From assembly GCF_009389715.1 (NCBI RefSeq), contig NC_052405.1, positions 8,535,194 through 8,599,193 of the forward strand: a DNA stretch of 64,000 nt, read 5' to 3'. This stretch comes from Phoenix dactylifera (lineage: Eukaryota > Streptophyta > Magnoliopsida > Arecales > Arecaceae). The notes under the pieces are model-generated. The model ran no database searches, had not been told where the DNA came from, and saw only the letters and a list, made by a program, of their open reading frames with translations. Numbering within the stretch: the first letter of the stretch is position 1; the number at the start of each line of letters is the position of its first letter. Positions 59,571 through 64,000 of the stretch are shown one piece after another. A program made the translations under genes and the position numbers.

Positions 59571-62500
59571 TCAAACTGATAACCTTGCCCTTGATGATGC
59601 ATCCATCAAGACCGACCTCAGCCTTTGGGCTTCGCTAACAATACAAGCACGATCAAATAGAGAAGATACTGCTGCAACACCTTTCAGATTCGGGGCACCA
59701 ATTTTCATCACTGAATGAGCATTCCCGGGACCGATACCACCAATTGCAACCACTGGCAACTTGGAGGCCAAACAAACAGCCTTCAAGCCATCCAATCCGA
59801 TAGTAAGATTGTTTTCCTTTGTGGTAGTTGGAAAAACACCACCACAGCCAATGTAGTCAGCACCATCGATCCAGGCCTGTTCAGCTTGAGCTGGGGTCTT
59901 GCAGGAGACACCAATGATCTTTCGTGGTCCTAATAACTTGCGAACAACTCGTGCTGGCATGTCAGACTGTCCCACATGCACACCATCAGCATCACAAGCA
60001 AGGGCAACATCGACCCGATCATTGATCAGCAGCGGCACACCATGGGACCGGCAAATTTCCATGCACGCCATAGCTGCTTCCACAAAATTTCGTGTTTCAG
60101 CATCCTTTTCTCTGAAAGAAAAGCAAATCTCTATTATTTTAATATTAGTTTCTATTTCAACAAGATATTAAGGATGGCAAATCAGCATTGCCCACCAATA
60201 CAATAACTTGGATAGCCAAAGAAAAACTAACTACCAAGTGACAAAGAACTAAACACAAGGACAGGCACATTGATTGTTCTGAAACAAGACATTGCTGAGG
60301 CCATCTCTTGAAAATGATCATATTGTGCAAATTTGAGCTAGAATGGAATTTAACAAACCTTAACTGAATAATCGTGGCACCTCCTTCGATGGAAGCTTTA
60401 ACAGCATCTGTAATCGAACGATCCCACTTGTTGTTCATTCCAGAATCAGTGACAGCATACAAAAACAGATCATTTGCATCAAATTGTGGTTTCAGGCCTA
60501 CATTGTCGTTCTGACTCTTAAGCCTGAATAGGTGATCAAAAGGCCCTTGAGGTCCATTCCCAATGACAATATCCTTGCTATAATTAAGAGCACTCTCCAC
60601 AAAGGCCTTGGCTGTCTGCACAATCAACAGAGAGAAACATAGGTAAAAGCTCATCTGCATAGTTCAGAAAAGTAGCCAGAATTGGAGTTTTCGAAAGATC
60701 TTTTTAATAGTGGAGACAAGAGAGCATTACATGCAAAAGTAAACGTGCACACAATCAATATTCCATTTAATAGAATTTGGATTTATGGAGCCAAGACTGG
60801 ATTGGGAAGCATGCCCCGTCCAAGTCCGCTTCAGTTTCCTCTCCTTGTTTCCAAACCTTCAAACCATATCTAAAACTTCCACTCTCTCGGACCATTTCTA
60901 ACCTACAGCACAAGTCAACAGAGCATCTCAATAACACTTCATGATATTCCCTATATGGTCAAATGAAATTCTGCTAATAGATCATCTCCTGCTCTTGGAG
61001 TCATAAACCACAGAAATACTGCACTTATGGTTACTCCTCCTCTTCTTCTTTCTTTTTTTCTTTGATGTAAAGAGGGGACACCAATCACCATTTAGAATGA
61101 AAAGAGAGCACTTATCTTTACAATAGAACTGTTCTTAAGTCTGGCTAGGCTCGGGCTAGGCTTTGCCCCACGTCTACAAAATTTACTTGGGCCCGGGCAA
61201 CATCCAGTCTGGCCCGGCCTTTGGACCTACCTTCCAAGCCCAAGCCCAGCCTTACTCAGGCTTTAGGCCAAGCCTTGGGCTTCATGATTGTTTTTTTTTT
61301 ATTTTTTGAAAAAAATACTAAAATTGCTTAAAGTACTTTAAAAATGCTAAACACGAATAATTAAATATTGCCAACAACATAAAATATGTCTGTTATCCCA
61401 TTAAGTTCACATATCGACAATAATTATCAATAAAATCTACAAATACATCAAATATAAATAAATAACACAAAAAAATTAAACAAATTCGAGCTGAGCTGGG
61501 CCAAGCTTGGGCCAACTTTAATCCCCAATCTCGAGATTGGCCCATTATTAAATGGGCCTATTTTCCAGGCTCGACCCAGGTGCCAGGCCCAAAACCTTTG
61601 GTCCAAGATTGCCCAAAAAGCATCGAGCTCGAGCGGGCCGGGTAGTCCTCGCTTGTGAATAAGTCTACTTTGCAATTGTCGCCCTTCTTTTGGAAGACAA
61701 ATACCTTGAATATTTATCATTTTAAGGTGCCTCAAACATACTTTCGCAGAAACACTGGGTAAGAAGGCCATGAATAGCCCCTACAAGACTTATAGCCATC
61801 ACACCTGAGAGACTTATACTTTCGTGACCATTTTAATCATTTCATATTAAGTCTCCTAAAGATGAGCTACTATGACCATTTTTAACATTTCATCTTAGTC
61901 TCCTAAAGATGAACCACTAAAACTCTGCTTAAAAAGAACACCTGCATTGTCTTATCTTTCATAACTCCATGTAATCTAAAAGACACAAATATCTGCTCTG
62001 GAAAATCATGTCTGGTTTCACACCAATTATTTTAATCATTTCATCTCAGCCTCATGGGATAAGCTATTGAAGATATGCTTAAAAAGAAATTTCACTAACA
62101 GTTTTTTTATCTTTTGTAACTCCAGTAGATCTAGAAAACAAAATTGTCAGCGCTGGAAAATCACCTGAACAGCATGCAACATTGGAGAACCTTTTGCTAG
62201 CTCTGCTGCTATACATGAAGCCAGAGTGCACCCAGTTCCATGAGTGTTGCGAGTCTTTATGCGTGATCCATATAGCTCATGACATTCTTCTCCTAGAGGA
62301 ACCAATCAGAAAACACATTGAGTTTTAAAAATAAAAATCAATCCTAAGCGACAAACTGCTAAGATAAAAGGAAGCAGACAAAAAATATGGGATGATCTGA
62401 GCATGCTAATATAGGATTAAAAACCATACCATCAAAGAATATATCAATGGCATCTGACGAATCTGGTAAATCCCCACCCTTCACAAGCACATATCTGCAA

Positions 62501-64000
62501 ACCACAGAGGCATCACTGAATTTTCCAAATTAAAATAGGAGATTATTTATGTGCTTTATCCAGGATTCAAGATAGATATTAAGTAGACGTAGCACAAACA
62601 AGATGTTAAAATTTTATTTGCCACTTCATTGCTATATGTATTGAGAAATAACAAAAAAGAAAAAAAATGGCAATCATGATTGGGTTCTTTACATCTTATT
62701 ACGAAAAAGTCGTTAAAGTTTCCTACTACAAATCTACTGAAGCTTCCATCAATATAAACTAAAATTTCAGGCTACATCACATAAACTTGAAATCCCTTTT
62801 TCTAACATGTGATGACAAACCAAGGAAATGGAAGAAAATAACAGGCAAACATAGTTGTACTATGAATTCGACAGAAATTATGAGAAAATCCAATGCTTAT
62901 TAGAAAGAAAATTGAAAAAATCAACAAATCAACCCACATAGCATACAGGTTAATCTGTTGATTGGTAGTTCCATGAAGAACCAATAGAGGGTTACCAACA
63001 AGTAGACAAGGCAAGGGACAGAACTAGGACAAAGAGGTCTATTTTGTTATCTAAGTTAACCACTCAGCTTTGACCATGACCACATGATCAATTTGAACTT
63101 GAGGAATATCCAATGACAAAGATTAGAGAACTTTTAAACATATTTTACTTGAAAATGTCCATGTATTATGACTTCAATTCAGCCCAGGAGAGTGCTGGTC
63201 AAGCTAGTAGGCCAACATATATTGAGCCCAAGCTCGCCATCAGCGAAAAGAAGGCAGGTTGATGATTCTAAGAAAGGTCTGCTCAAGACATATACCAAAA
63301 ACCTCCCCAAAATACAATAGCAAAATTGTATAAGAAAAACAGTTCAAATATCCTTGGAAGAGACAAATGGAACCCAGATTTGTATAATGGTTTTAATTCT
63401 ATCACCAACTGAAGTTTAACAACCCAAAAATATGCATACACCTATAGGCATGCATTAAAAAATAAACTTGCAGACACCGCTAGTGAGTGAATGGGTTCAT
63501 ATAAGGATTCACTCATGAGAATGGAGATAAAGAGGAGAATGAAAGGTTTAATTTATTCTTCAGAAAAAAGAAACAAAGTTCGAAATCAGGGGATATTAAA
63601 CAGCATTCTAAGCTTAAAATTGACATTAACTTCTGACGGATCTGCAGATCATACCTAGGACCTAAATTATGTATGGATTTTGCTGCAGAACACATGTCAG
63701 CCACTGTTCTCAGAGACACACCCCCAAGTAGAGCTGATGCTTCTTTCAAATTTGGGGTAACAATATCAGCCATCGCAAAAAGCTCGTTCCTGTATTACAG
63801 AGTCCATAGAGCAAAATTTGTTATGCTTACCCAGATAAGTGCACTAGACAGGAATTGATAGTTTATCTAAATAAAGCTATTTGTTCTGGTAAATGCAGAG
63901 GTACGATCAACATATAAGCTAGGGAAAAGTACATATTCCGTACCGATACCCAGCAAGGTTAGATGGTTCAGAAAGCATATCCCCACTTGTAGATACCATA
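59571..64000 (-). CDS. TH1: Thiamine biosynthetic bifunctional enzyme TH1 (HMP-P kinase / TMP synthase), 5' end outside window
   Basis: Minus-strand exons in the window: 64000-63944 (partial), 63789-63655, 62494-62430, 62292-62165, 60615-60359, 60111-59571. They encode about 393 C-terminal residues; about 130 are expected beyond the edge. The first four exons are the ThiD part (HMP-phosphate kinase): [49 protein letters not shown] and the anion-hole motif [21 protein letters not shown] linker leads to the ThiE part (thiamine phosphate synthase): [56 protein letters not shown] and [12 protein letters not shown]. The fused enzyme phosphorylates HMP-P and joins it to the thiazole phosphate to make thiamine monophosphate in plastids. 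Intron 4 (62164-60616) carries an AGGCC-rich repeat block. Confidence 0.96.
61138..61650. repeat. GGCCC/AAGCC-rich degenerate repeat block
   Basis: Two GC-rich flanks (61138-61290 and 61480-61645) contain many GGCTAGGC, GGGCCCGGGC, CAAGCCCAAGCC and GGGCCGGG words in opposite orientations. An AT-rich core separates them. The overall look is a MITE, but I could not fix ends or a target duplication. It lies in a TH1 intron. Confidence 0.45.

Noticed and set aside
1-64000. CRISPR array, bacterial operon or prophage content
   Set aside because: No spaced direct-repeat array is present. All genes are spliced plant nuclear genes or a nuclear tRNA.

Overview
This window is nuclear DNA of a flowering plant: intron-rich genes with plant-sized GT-AG introns, plant-only families (dirigent protein, membrane-anchored GH9 endoglucanase, plastid NDH subunit T, fused ThiD-ThiE thiamine enzyme), AT-rich spacers, a nuclear tRNA gene and many small plant-type transposons. 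Low-GC coding exons with long introns argue against a grass; a palm-like monocot is my guess from gene style and is not proven.

Layout, left to right. On the + strand: an intronless dirigent protein (1104-1655), a six-exon KORRIGAN-type endoglucanase (5040-8033), and, after a minus-strand gene, a 16-exon cytosolic pyruvate kinase (18056-30123). The minus-strand gene between them is a glycolipid transfer protein (exons between 15774 and 9364). From 30.9 kb onward everything is on the minus strand: NdhT (32194-30873), a five-finger CCCH zinc-finger protein (46827-37121), a tRNA-Ala(UGC) (47058-46986), an ABC1-type atypical kinase (57304-48464, with a spliced 5' leader reaching about 58183) and the 3' two thirds of thiamine bifunctional enzyme TH1 (from beyond 64000 to 59571). 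I rebuilt the exon chains by hand. All visible exon junctions keep frame; the one unresolved end is the C-terminus of the glycolipid transfer protein.

The genes do not form one pathway. Three of the right-hand genes (NdhT, ABC1 kinase, TH1) encode proteins expected in plastids, but they are separated by an RNA-binding-type gene and a tRNA, so this is ordinary eukaryotic gene order and not an operon.

The less ordinary content is in introns and spacers. A family of hAT-like MITEs has ends resembling CAAGGTYTGC and interiors built from degenerate ACCGGT/GTACC words. Three copies are well supported or clear and four more are degenerate; one copy in the last pyruvate kinase intron has a perfect 8-bp target duplication. 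Two more hAT-like MITEs end in TAGGGGTG and carry telomere-like or YGGGTY-rich interiors. There is a TRIM element in endoglucanase intron 4, an isolated LTR-plus-PBS relic in the glycolipid transfer protein gene, and several local tandem duplications. The most notable protein-level observation is that the endoglucanase has DSGN where GH9 enzymes have DAGD, so the residue expected to be the catalytic base is Asn.
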